DNA of 5,939 nucleotides from Firmicutes bacterium UBA3910 (GTDB taxonomy: Bacteria; Bacillota; Limnochordia; Darwinibacteriales; Darwinibacteriaceae). The notes under the pieces were generated by a model, which was not told the origin of the DNA, did not search any database, and saw only the letters and a program-made list of their open reading frames with translations. A program made the translations under genes and the position numbers. Below, in pieces: positions 1 to 5,920 of this stretch (positions within the stretch are counted from its first letter, which is position 1; every line of letters begins with the position of its first letter). Location of the stretch: NCBI GenBank assembly GCA_002391465.1, contig DGFC01000104.1, forward strand, positions 1 to 5,939. Direction: 5' to 3'.

Positions 1-637
1 TGGGAATGCCGTGGGCTTCAAAGTCACCGGTACCTGGGATGTGGAGGCCGTATACCAGTTGATCACTCCAACCGTGGTACGCTCCGCCCACTTTAATCAC
101 TTTCTTCTTACCCGTATGGGTCCTGGCTAGACGGATGGCGGCGATGTTGCCTTCGGTACCGCTGCCCAACATGCGGAACATCTCAACTGAGGGCATGTAT
201 TCATTGATCAACTCCGCCAGCTTTAACTCATACTCGTGGAACAAACCTGTGACTGGGCCGCAGTCGTTGAGAAGTTCCAGAACCTTTTCCCTCAGAGGCT
301 AATAATTACTCCCTAACAGGGTGGGTCCGCCGGCTTGGAGAAAGTCGATGTAGCGGTTGCCATCGATGTCGTAGAGATAGGCCCCTTCCGCTTTGGCCAT
401 GGCCAATGGGAACGGGTAGTTGAAGGCTAGGTTGTGCTGGACCCCGCCGGGAATAAAGGCTTTGGCCCGATCGGTCATAGCCCGAGACTTTCTGCATTTT
501 ACGGCGAAATATTCTTCGTACTCTTTCGCCCGTTCCGGTTTAATTCTGACCATTGGTCGCTCCACAAGTGCGTTCAGCTTTTTGAGGATTTCCTCATGAT
601 CCGGCCACTTTGAAATGGCGTATTTCCTCTCGCGCAT
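1..637 (-). pseudogene. GSA-aminotransferase-like class III PLP aminotransferase, 5' part, interrupted by an in-frame TAG
   Basis: The minus-strand frame starts at ATG 637 (MRERKYAISKW...) behind an AAAGGGG ribosome site (645-651, 7-nt gap). It reads 112 codons to TAG at 299-301, then continues in the same frame for 99 more codons to the left edge with no further stop. Both halves match one protein: before the TAG are FIPGGVQHN, the YDIDGNRYIDFLQAGGPTLLG core and GSNY; after it come PLREKVLELL, MFRMLGSGTEGNIAAIRLAR (the GSGTE loop binds the PLP phosphate in this family) and GGAYHGWSDQLVYG. These are fold-type I class III aminotransferase signatures of the glutamate-1-semialdehyde aminomutase branch. 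The catalytic lysine lies beyond the window. The family is clear; the substrate is not, and no heme genes adjoin it. The upstream extension of the frame to 799 has no family similarity and crosses the promoter region, so I reject it. The single stop could be a real nonsense mutation, a base error or a translated amber codon. Confidence 0.85.
299..301 (-). other. In-frame amber (TAG) codon inside the aminotransferase frame
   Basis: The minus-strand codons read GGG AGT AAT TAT TAG CCT CTG AGG, that is GSNY-stop-PLR. The stop falls at a position just after the conserved G-x-NY of the family, where the residue is variable as far as I recall. Any of AAG, CAG, GAG or TGG could become TAG by one base change. 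The reading frame is undisturbed on both sides, so this is a substitution rather than an indel. Confidence 0.9.
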
Positions 638-728
638 CCCATTACCCCTTTCTAGCGCAGGTGATTGCCTATCCCTGCAATAAAATGTAAAGTTTGTAAA
701 CGATTTGATGTTGACAAAAGTGCACCAC

Positions 729-757
729 AGTCCAATTTTGTTGTAAAGTCCAATTTT
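729..757. repeat. Tandem 11-bp direct repeat in the divergent intergenic region
   Basis: AGTCCAATTTT occurs exactly at 729-739 and again at 747-757, an 18-bp period, separated by GTTGTAA. It lies upstream of the tRNA promoter and about 90 bp upstream of the aminotransferase start on the other strand. Paired direct repeats can be operator half-sites, but no regulator gene is present and chance duplication is possible. Confidence 0.6.
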
Positions 758-764
758 TCCGTTC

Positions 765-793
765 TTGCTTTTCCTCCACACAGCTGTTATAAT
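765..793 (+). promoter_or_regulatory. Sigma-70-type promoter of the tRNA-Arg gene
   Basis: A perfect TATAAT at 788-793 sits 17 bp downstream of TTGCTT (765-770), which matches only the TTG of the -35 consensus. Transcription would begin near 800, about 10 nt before the mature tRNA 5' end at 810, a usual leader length. Confidence 0.7.
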
Positions 794-809
794 TAGCATG
801 AAATCTGAC

Positions 810-884
810 GCGCCTATAGCTCAGCGGATAGAGCACCGGCCTCCGGAGCCGGGAGCGCAGGTTCGATTCCTGCTAGGCGCACCA
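810..884 (+). tRNA. tRNA-Arg (anticodon CCG)
   Basis: A full cloverleaf can be folded. The acceptor stem is GCGCCTA (810-816) with TAGGCGC (874-880). The D stem is GCTC/GAGC (819-822 with 831-834). The anticodon stem is CCGGC/GCCGG (836-840 with 848-852), around loop CTCCGGA with anticodon CCG at 843-845, which reads CGG arginine codons. The variable region is GAGC, and the T stem GCAGG/CCTGC (857-861 with 869-873) encloses TTCGATT. The discriminator is A881 and CCA (882-884) is encoded in the gene. It is a single-gene unit with its own promoter and terminator. No intron or missing pair is seen. Confidence 0.97.
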
Positions 885-896
885 TTTGTATACTGG

Positions 897-928
897 CCGA
901 ACACCCTTGGGTGTTCGGTTTTTTCTTT
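897..928 (+). terminator. Intrinsic terminator after tRNA-Arg
   Basis: CCGAACACC (897-905) pairs perfectly with GGTGTTCGG (910-918) around a CTTG loop, followed at once by TTTTTTCTTT (919-928). This is a textbook rho-independent terminator and separates the tRNA transcript from folD. Confidence 0.93.
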
Positions 929-1018
929 GTCTGCCTTACTTAGGCAGGGATTTACGCTAAAGCTGTTTAACTGATTTAGGGCATAGTAACTGAGATGGTA
1001 AATTAAAGGAGGGCAACA

Positions 1019-1861
1019 ATGAGCGCGCGCATAATTGACGGTAAGGGAATTGCCCAGGAGATTAGAGCAGAGCTGGCCAAAAAGGTGGCGGAAATGACTA
1101 CCCAGGGCAACCAGCCCGGTCTAGCGGTAGTTTTGGTGGGCGATGACCCCGCATCGGCCGTTTATGTCAGGCAGAAGAGGCGAGCCTGTGAGGAGATTGG
1201 GATCAGATCGGTGATCCACCGCCTCCCGGCGGATATATCCCAGCAGGAGCTGCTCAGCCTGGTAGAAGAGTGCAACCAGGATAAGAGTATCCACGGAATT
1301 TTGGTGCAGCTGCCTTTACCTGATGGGCTAAATGAAGAGGAAGTGATTGAGGCCATTTCACCTGCGAAGGATGTGGACGGCTTCCATCCCATCAATGTTG
1401 GACGACTGCAGATCGGTAAGGGAGGTTCCATACCCTGCACACCTGCTGGGGTAGTGGAACTGGTTCGCCGCACCGGTACGCCCATTGAGGGTAAACACGT
1501 TGTGGTAGTGGGGCGGAGTAACATTGTGGGTAAACCTGCCGCGACCCTCTTTTTACAGGAAAACGCCACGGTTACCATCTGCCATTCCCGCACAAAAGAC
1601 GTGGCAGCCGAATGCCGGCGGGCGGACATTTTAGTAGCGGCAGTTGGCAGACCTCGCCTAGTTAAAAAGGATTGGATCAAGCCCGGGGCTATTGTAATCG
1701 ATGTGGGCATTAACCGGGTGGATGGCAAGCTTGTGGGCGATGTGGATTTTGACGAGGTCAAAGATGTGGCCGGCGCCATAACCCCCGTTCCAGGCGGAGT
1801 GGGCCCCATGACCATCGCCATGTTGATGAAGGCAACGGTCGAGGCTGCCCTTAGGGCCTAA
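1019..1861 (+). CDS. folD: Bifunctional methylenetetrahydrofolate dehydrogenase / methenyltetrahydrofolate cyclohydrolase
   Basis: FolD is a cytoplasmic homodimer that oxidises 5,10-methylene-THF with NAD(P)+ and hydrolyses the product to 10-formyl-THF. It supplies purine and fMet synthesis and, in acetogens, runs in the reductive direction. The 280 residues are the normal family length. The catalytic segment [18 protein letters not shown] gives Tyr49 and Lys53 (E. coli Lys54 by recall). GILVQLPLP (93-101) holds Gln97, KDVDGFHP (117-124) holds Asp120, PCTPAGV spans 139-145, the nucleotide-binding GRSNIVGKP spans 165-173, and PGGVGPMT (258-265) closes the folate site. All key residues are present. 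The start follows a strong AAAGGAGGG site (1005-1013, 5-nt gap). No convincing promoter is seen in the 90 bp after the tRNA terminator. The 3' end overlaps the convergent minus-strand gene by 11 bp. Confidence 0.97.
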   Translation: MSARIIDGKGIAQEIRAELAKKVAEMTTQGNQPGLAVVLVGDDPASAVYVRQKRRACEEIGIRSVIHRLPADISQQELLSLVEECNQDKSIHGILVQLPLPDGLNEEEVIEAISPAKDVDGFHPINVGRLQIGKGGSIPCTPAGVVELVRRTGTPIEGKHVVVVGRSNIVGKPAATLFLQENATVTICHSRTKDVAAECRRADILVAAVGRPRLVKKDWIKPGAIVIDVGINRVDGKLVGDVDFDEVKDVAGAITPVPGGVGPMTIAMLMKATVEAALRA

Positions 1862-2450
1862 AGGCCGGCGCGAAGTACTCGATAATTGTGCAGAGGTGAC
1901 GGGCCTGCTCAACCCGGCCGCGGCTGGGGATAGCCAGGCCCATCGTTTTTTGAAAGGGCCGGGATGGCCAGAGAGAAAAGAAAAAGTCGCTGAAATTGGG
2001 CGGCCCTTGCCTTTCCCGCAGTGGCGCAAGGCTGCCTTCTTGGTAATATCTTTCCGCCAAGCTCCGATCAATTAGAAGAAGGTCGGGGAGGGGGCCGAAT
2101 CGAAGCTGGTATTCCAACTCCTGCCAAGCGTTGTAGTGCGCTATATTCCACAGCAGGTTGTTAGCCGTAATTTCCCCTTCCAGCCAGTTCTTCAGCTGTA
2201 CGAATTCTGGTTCGGAGCTGACGATGGCCAAGGTCAAAGTGTCCTTTTCTGCCTGCACCGGAAGTGGGGCGGTGAAGTAGGAGAAGAAAAGGGGCAGGAG
2301 AATAAGGGCGAAAATGCCGACGAGCCACCACCTGCTGGGCTCTTGCGGCGGAGGATCGCCATAGGGCTTGGTGCGCTCGCTTTTTCTCCGTGCTTCTTTT
2401 TTTGTTTCGATGTACTTTTTCTGGGCATCTATGTAATCGCGGTATCCCAA
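1851..2450 (-). CDS. Hypothetical membrane-anchored extracytoplasmic protein resembling a solute-binding-protein lobe
   Basis: I do not recognise a named family. The 199-residue product has a charged, basic N terminus (about 1-40, rich in Lys/Arg/Glu), one hydrophobic segment at about 41-60 ([19 protein letters not shown]) and a roughly 140-residue domain that positive-inside logic puts outside the membrane. That domain has an alternating beta/alpha pattern: LTLAIV (72-77), [21 protein letters not shown], then [23 protein letters not shown] (122-144) and [16 protein letters not shown] (171-186). These recall family-1 ABC solute-binding proteins (PDv..vD....l...G.L.pL; GLAIP), but it is about half their length. 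This is inference from pattern, not a match. The start is TTG at 2450, preceded by GGGGGGAT (7-nt gap); there is no in-frame ATG near the start. It ends convergently inside the last codons of folD and is transcribed away from the B12 riboswitch. Confidence 0.72.
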   Translation of the reverse strand: MGYRDYIDAQKKYIETKKEARRKSERTKPYGDPPPQEPSRWWLVGIFALILLPLFFSYFTAPLPVQAEKDTLTLAIVSSEPEFVQLKNWLEGEITANNLLWNIAHYNAWQELEYQLRFGPLPDLLLIDRSLAERYYQEGSLAPLRERQGPPNFSDFFFSLWPSRPFQKTMGLAIPSRGRVEQARHLCTIIEYFAPAFRP

Positions 2451-2520
2451 GCAAAATCCCCCCGAACGTTGTCCCTTTAGTATTTCCTAATGGGGGGCAG
2501 GATATTGCCAAGTGGAGTAG

Positions 2521-2526
2521 TATAAT
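2521..2526 (+). promoter_or_regulatory. Probable -10 element of the btuFCD transcript
   Basis: A perfect TATAAT lies about 20 bp before the first riboswitch stem (2546), where a promoter for the leader is expected. No good -35 sits at 17 bp (CAGGAT at 2498-2503). TTGCCA at 2505-2510 would instead fit the overlapping TATAAA (2526-2531) with a 15-bp spacer, so the exact promoter is uncertain. Confidence 0.55.
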
Positions 2527-2545
2527 ATAAACGACAACTGCATAA

Positions 2546-2714
2546 CCGATGTGGTGGCAGCGAGAGAGCTGCATAATAGGGAAGTTGGGCTCAGGCAACT
2601 GAGAAACCACGCGGTCCCGCCACTGTATCCAAGGAGTAACCCATAAGATCCACTCGCTTCGCGGGGAAGGAATGGGCGGCGATGATTTGGGAGCCAGGAG
2701 ACCTGCCATATCGG
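2546..2714 (+). ncRNA. Cobalamin (adenosylcobalamin) riboswitch aptamer
   Basis: The leader carries the hallmark conserved blocks of the B12 element: GGGAA (2579-2583), GAAACCACGCGGTCCCGCCACTG (2602-2624 in part) and the B12 box AGCCAGGAGACCTGCC (2692-2707). Closing helix P1 is CCGAT (2546-2550) with ATCGG (2710-2714). Other pairings seen are GTGG (2551-2554) with CCAC (2607-2610), the hairpin GCAGC/GCTGC (2557-2561 with 2568-2572), and AGTTG/CAACT (2583-2587 with 2596-2600). It ends about 100 nt before btuF. In known examples cobalamin binding turns the downstream gene off, which fits a B12 uptake operon. The blocks are diagnostic; ligand preference (AdoCbl versus aquo- or methylcobalamin) is inferred from overall type only. 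Confidence 0.95.
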
Positions 2715-2716
2715 GA

Positions 2717-2802
2717 TTCACAGGACCATCTTGCGAGGAAGGGAGTGGTTTTGTTTCTTGTTCTTTTCCCCTGTGACGCCGTGTCCTGGGGTATATTTTT
2801 TT
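2717..2802 (+). promoter_or_regulatory. Riboswitch expression platform: candidate terminators and competing pairing
   Basis: Two imperfect hairpins precede T-rich tracts. The first pairs ACCAT (2725-2729) with GTGGT (2745-2749) and runs into the T-rich stretch ending at 2767. The second joins CCCC (2768-2771) to GGGG (2788-2791) and GAC (2775-2777) to GTC (2783-2785), with one mismatch and one bulge, and is followed by seven T (2796-2802). CAGGAC (2721-2726) can instead pair with GTCCTG (2783-2788), and TCACAG (2718-2723) with CTGTGA (2771-2776). These pairings exclude the second hairpin, and they also disturb the first. This fits a terminator/antiterminator switch. Which fold wins was not computed. 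The btuF ribosome site AAGGAG (2803-2808) begins right after the T run. Confidence 0.5.
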
Positions 2803-2815
2803 AAGGAGTGAAAAC

Positions 2816-3646
2816 ATGAAAAGAAAGAGATTAAGCTTTTTGCTCTACCTAACTCTAGCTGTTTTTCTGGCAGTGGGCAGCGCGGCAGCGGCAGCTCCGC
2901 AGCGTATTGTCTCCCTTGCGCCGAGCATTACTGAGAACCTGTTTGCCCTTGGTGCCGGTGACAGGGTGGTAGGCGTTACTTCTTGGTGCGATTATCCGGC
3001 AGAAGCCCAAACTAAAACGGTGATCGGTGATGCCATGAACCTCAACTTGGAACTCCTCTTGAGTTTGGAGCCAGATTTGGTGGTGGGTGACTCCAACCTA
3101 GTCGCTTCCCACATCGAGTCTTTGCAAGAGTTCGGGATTGAGGTCTTTGTGATTGCACCAACCGATTTGGCAGGTGTACGCCAGTCCTTACTGGAGCTGG
3201 GTGATGCCATTGGGGCCTCGGAGCGGGCTCGGGAACTTGCGGCTGAAATGGAGCAGCGCCAAAGGGAGCTTGTGGCGTCCGTTTCTACGGCAGAAAAGAT
3301 CCGCGTGTTCGTGGAGATCTGGAACGAACCCCTGATGACAGCTGGGCCCGGTAGTTTCATCGATGAGATAATTGGACTGGCAGGCGGGGAAAACATCGCC
3401 CACGATGCGGATAACCCCTGGCCCATGTTCAGTGAGGAACTGGTTATTGAGCGGGACCCCCAGGTTGTAATTTTGACTGCCTTCAACTTGGAAGAAGCAC
3501 TGGCACGCAGCGCCTGGCAGGGCATTACCGCCCTGCAGAGAGGTCAAGTGTTTGAGGTTGATCCTAACCTTTATTCCCGCACCACTCCCCGCCTCTTGGA
3601 TGCCTTGGAGGAAATGATCTCCATCTTGGCTGAAGTGAGAAAATGA
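2816..3646 (+). CDS. btuF: Vitamin B12 ABC transporter, extracytoplasmic cobalamin-binding protein
   Basis: This protein captures cobalamin outside the membrane and docks on the permease. The 276 residues begin with a signal peptide: MKRKR, a hydrophobic core at about 6-22, then an Ala-rich cleavage region (SAAAAA, 22-27). No cysteine or lipobox occurs there; the first Cys is residue 58. The mature part opens with RIVSLAPSITENLFALGAGD and GVTSWCDYP, typical of the BtuF/FhuD cluster-A-like fold (two lobes joined by a rigid helix). NLELLLSLEPDLVV (75-89) and NPWPMFSEELVIERDP match the two BtuF regions whose glutamates contact permease arginines in the E. coli complex (recalled). AAGGAG (2803-2808), 7 nt before the ATG, supports the start. 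The stop overlaps the btuC start (ATGA, 3643-3646). The upstream riboswitch favours cobalamin over heme or siderophore as substrate. Confidence 0.91.
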   Translation: MKRKRLSFLLYLTLAVFLAVGSAAAAAPQRIVSLAPSITENLFALGAGDRVVGVTSWCDYPAEAQTKTVIGDAMNLNLELLLSLEPDLVVGDSNLVASHIESLQEFGIEVFVIAPTDLAGVRQSLLELGDAIGASERARELAAEMEQRQRELVASVSTAEKIRVFVEIWNEPLMTAGPGSFIDEIIGLAGGENIAHDADNPWPMFSEELVIERDPQVVILTAFNLEEALARSAWQGITALQRGQVFEVDPNLYSRTTPRLLDALEEMISILAEVRK

Positions 3647-4674
3647 GGGGGAAGATGGGGCGTATTGCCCTGATTCTGGTCATTCTAGGGGCAGTGGTGA
3701 TCTTTGCTGCCTCGGTGGGAACGGTATCCATTCCCTGCCGTAAAGTGCTGGCCATGATTGGCTCAACCCTACCTGGGCTTGGACAGAGGATCCCGGTGGA
3801 GTGGACGGCTGCCCAGGAGACAATCGTGCTCCGGGTCAGGCTGCCCCGAGTACTCTTGGCCATGGTCGTGGGGGGCGGGCTCAGCGTTGCAGGTGTGCTT
3901 TTCCAAGGCACCCTGCGTAACCCCCTGGCCGATCCCTATATTATCGGGGTTTCATCGGGTGCCTCGTTAGGTGCGACGTTGGGACTGTTGTATCTCATCC
4001 CCCGGGGTCTGGCAGGGTTCAGCGCTTTGCCTGCCTTCGCCTTTGTGGGTGCTTTGGGAGCTACCGCAGTTGTGGCCCGTTTGGGCAGCAGGCGGGGGCG
4101 GCTGGAGCCAACAAGTCTGATTCTGGCAGGGGTGGCCATAGGTGCCTTTTTAACAGCAATAGTTTCTTTATTGATGGTCTTGCGCATTCAAAACCTGCAG
4201 GATGTTTACCTCTGGCTCATGGGCAGCCTTTCGGGTCGGGGTTGGAAGCACTTTTTCACTGCACTGCCATACGTCTTGTTAGGTACCGCGGCAGCTTTGT
4301 GGCTGGCTCGGGATCTCAATGTCTATCTTTTGGGCGAGGAAGTGGCCCACAGCTTGGGGCTTGATGTGCAGAAACTCCAGCGGCTTGTTCTACTCATTGG
4401 TTCGTTAGTTGCTGCCGCCTGTGTGGCAGTGTCGGGGGTAATTGGCTTTGTGGGTCTGATGGTACCCCACGCCCTGCGCCTGATTATGGGTGGTGAGCAT
4501 AACCGCCTGATCGTCCATTCCTTTTGGGTAGGCGGTCTCTTTCTGCTTCTAGCAGATACGCTGGCCCGTACTGCCTTTTCTCCCATGGAGATTCCGGTGG
4601 GGATAATCACCGCCTTTGTGGGCGGGCCCTTTTTCATCTTTTTAATGAAGCGAGGTGCCGGTGGTAATGGCTGA
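3643..4674 (+). CDS. btuC: Vitamin B12 ABC transporter, FecCD-type permease
   Basis: This is the membrane subunit, functional as a dimer that forms the cobalamin path. The 343 residues are the usual FecCD length and consist mostly of hydrophobic helices, the first at about 8-27. Family landmarks are LRVRLPRVLLA (63-73), QGTLRNPLADPYIIGVSSG (88-106), the probable coupling region GEEVAHSLGLD (231-241) that meets the ATPase, and GFVGLMVPHALR (268-279). The start ATG 3643 overlaps the btuF stop, so translation is probably coupled. A second in-frame ATG at 3655 is possible, but the GGGGG before it (3647-3651) is only 3 nt away, so I keep 3643. The 3' end overlaps btuD. Sequence alone does not separate B12 from iron-chelate permeases; the riboswitch does. 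Confidence 0.93.
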   Translation: MRGKMGRIALILVILGAVVIFAASVGTVSIPCRKVLAMIGSTLPGLGQRIPVEWTAAQETIVLRVRLPRVLLAMVVGGGLSVAGVLFQGTLRNPLADPYIIGVSSGASLGATLGLLYLIPRGLAGFSALPAFAFVGALGATAVVARLGSRRGRLEPTSLILAGVAIGAFLTAIVSLLMVLRIQNLQDVYLWLMGSLSGRGWKHFFTALPYVLLGTAAALWLARDLNVYLLGEEVAHSLGLDVQKLQRLVLLIGSLVAAACVAVSGVIGFVGLMVPHALRLIMGGEHNRLIVHSFWVGGLFLLLADTLARTAFSPMEIPVGIITAFVGGPFFIFLMKRGAGGNG

Positions 4675-5431
4675 GATGCGGATGGAACAGGTCTGGTTCG
4701 GCTACCGCACAGAACCTGTGTTGAAAGACATAAGTTTCAGCTTGGAACCGGGCCGGTTTTACGGAATTGTGGGGCCCAATGGGGCGGGGAAATCCACCAT
4801 TTTAAAACTGCTTGATCGTTTCCTCTTACCCAAAAAGGGAGCGGTGTATCTGGACGGACAGAATCTCACAGCTTACAATCTGCGAGATCTGGCGAGAAAA
4901 ATCGCCTTGGTCCCCCAAAGCTCGCCCGATCTTTCCTTTACGGTGGAGGAAGTGGTGCTCTTGGCCAGGACAGCGTACACCTTCCGCTGGCAGCAGCCCA
5001 GTGGGGAAGATCTGGAACTGGCTAGGGAGGCCATGGCCCTCACGGAAGTGGACCACCTGGCCAACCGTCCGGTGGCTGAACTGAGCGGAGGGGAGCGGCA
5101 GAGGGTGGCGCTGGCCAGGGTTTTCGCCCAGGACACCGAGATTCTGCTCCTGGATGAACCAACCACCTATTTGGATTTAGGCCATCAAATTGATACCTGC
5201 AGGCTTCTACAGGCCAAAGCCCGAGAAGGGCGTACCTGTGTGGGGGTCTTCCACGATTTGAACTTAGTTGCCAATTACTGCGATTACGTTTTTGTGCTGG
5301 CCAAGGGAGAGTTGGTAGCGGAAGGGGAACCTAATGCTGTCTTCACTTCCGGGCTGGTTGAAGAAGTTTACCGGACAAGTGTGCACACACTAACCCATCC
5401 CCAAACGGGCCGTCCTGTGATTGTTCCTTAG
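4667..5431 (+). CDS. btuD: Vitamin B12 ABC transporter, ATP-binding protein
   Basis: The ATPase dimer powers import through the permease. The 254 residues contain every ABC element: aromatic A-loop Tyr13, Walker A GPNGAGKST (36-44), Q-loop Gln84 (LVPQ), signature LSGGE (139-143), Walker B ILLLDE (159-164) with catalytic Glu164, D-loop YLDL (168-171) and switch His196 (FHDLN). The start is chosen at ATG 4667 because GAGGTG (4652-4657) lies 9 nt upstream. The GTG at 4655, four codons earlier, has no good ribosome site and would fall within that GAGGTG. The gene overlaps btuC by 8 bp. It ends in TAG (5429-5431), followed two codons later by an in-frame TAA (5435-5437). No terminator with a T run follows. 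Confidence 0.94.
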   Translation: MAEMRMEQVWFGYRTEPVLKDISFSLEPGRFYGIVGPNGAGKSTILKLLDRFLLPKKGAVYLDGQNLTAYNLRDLARKIALVPQSSPDLSFTVEEVVLLARTAYTFRWQQPSGEDLELAREAMALTEVDHLANRPVAELSGGERQRVALARVFAQDTEILLLDEPTTYLDLGHQIDTCRLLQAKAREGRTCVGVFHDLNLVANYCDYVFVLAKGELVAEGEPNAVFTSGLVEEVYRTSVHTLTHPQTGRPVIVP

Positions 5432-5441
5432 GCGTAAAAGC

Positions 5442-5489
5442 TCCATCCCCGGTTATACTATGGAAGACTGCAGAAGCAGGGGGGATGGA
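5442..5489 (+). repeat. 9-bp inverted repeat around the htrA promoter and ribosome site
   Basis: TCCATCCCC (5442-5450) and GGGGATGGA (5481-5489) are perfect inverted copies. Between them is a TATACT (5454-5459) that could be a -10, without a recognisable -35, plus a small CTGC-AGAA-GCAG hairpin (5468-5479). The right arm overlaps the htrA ribosome site. It could be an operator, or an RNA stem hiding the ribosome site in read-through transcripts. It lacks the T run of an intrinsic terminator. Confidence 0.55.
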
Positions 5490-5490
5490 C

Positions 5491-5920
5491 ATGAAATGGC
5501 GGATAGTATTGGGTGTAACCGTCTTAATCCTGGCGGTGATCACGCTTTGGGGTGTGCTCAGCCCCGGTGAAGTGCCGTTAGTAGAAGATCCTGCCGAGTC
5601 CCAGGCAGCGGTAGGCAATTGGGAAGAGCCAGTGGTCCGGGCAGTGGAAAAGGCGGGGCCTGCCACCGTGAAGATTGAAACCACCCGGGAAGTGGTGGTG
5701 GAAGAGTTTTTCTTTCAACAGCTCGAAAAGCGCCAGGGTGTGGGATCGGGTGTTATTTACCGACCCGATGGGTATATCCTGACCAACGCCCATGTGGTGG
5801 CCGGTGCAGAGGAAATAATAGTTCAAATGAGTGATGGCCGCAGCTACAAGGGGCGTGTAGTGGGAGGGGATTCCCTCACCGATTTGGCCGTGGTGAAGGT
5901 GGAAGCGGACAATCTACCTG
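5491..5920 (+). CDS. HtrA/DegP-family trypsin-like serine protease, N-terminal part (cut by contig end)
   Basis: HtrA proteases degrade or refold damaged proteins outside the cytoplasm. The 143 native residues begin with a membrane anchor (about 5-23), a short linker, and then VRAVEKAGPATVKIE. QGVGSGVIYRPDGYILTNAH leads into the chymotrypsin-fold protease, with catalytic His101 (TNAHVV) and Asp131 (TDLAVVKV). The nucleophile motif (GNSGGP in the family) and any PDZ domain lie beyond the edge, so activity cannot be judged. ATG 5491 is chosen because AGGGGGG (5478-5484) is 6 nt upstream; the in-frame ATG at 5485 abuts that site. It shares direction with btuD across 59 bp, with a possible -10 of its own at 5454-5459. 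The frame runs on into adapter bases, so the residues after Pro143 should be disregarded. Confidence 0.92.

Noticed and set aside
306..497. Minus-strand 63-residue frame overlapping the aminotransferase
   Set aside because: It is an alternate-frame shadow of the aminotransferase with no independent ribosome site or recognisable motif.
711..716. Perfect TTGACA as a -35 element on the plus strand
   Set aside because: At 17 bp downstream the hexamer is AATTTT, a poor -10, and the good TATAAT at 788-793 is far too distant; probably chance.
638..799. N-terminal extension of the aminotransferase frame up to an ATG at 799
   Set aside because: The extension crosses the tRNA promoter and direct repeats, has no family-like sequence, and the internal ATG at 637 has the better ribosome site and start of similarity.
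931..947. Small hairpin CTGCCT-TACTT-AGGCAG between the tRNA terminator and folD
   Set aside because: The 6-bp stem has no T run and does not resemble a known leader element; too little to assign a role.
765..974. 69-residue plus-strand open frame across the tRNA
   Set aside because: It translates straight through the tRNA-Arg gene and its terminator; the structure of the tRNA explains the sequence.
1162..1821. Long minus-strand open frame (219 residues) antisense to folD
   Set aside because: It is antisense to an unambiguous folD, is low-complexity in Ser/Thr/Pro as expected of a shadow frame, and resembles no protein I know.
2161..2817. Minus-strand 218-residue frame across the riboswitch
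   Set aside because: It runs through the cobalamin riboswitch and overlaps the better-supported 1851-2450 gene in another frame.
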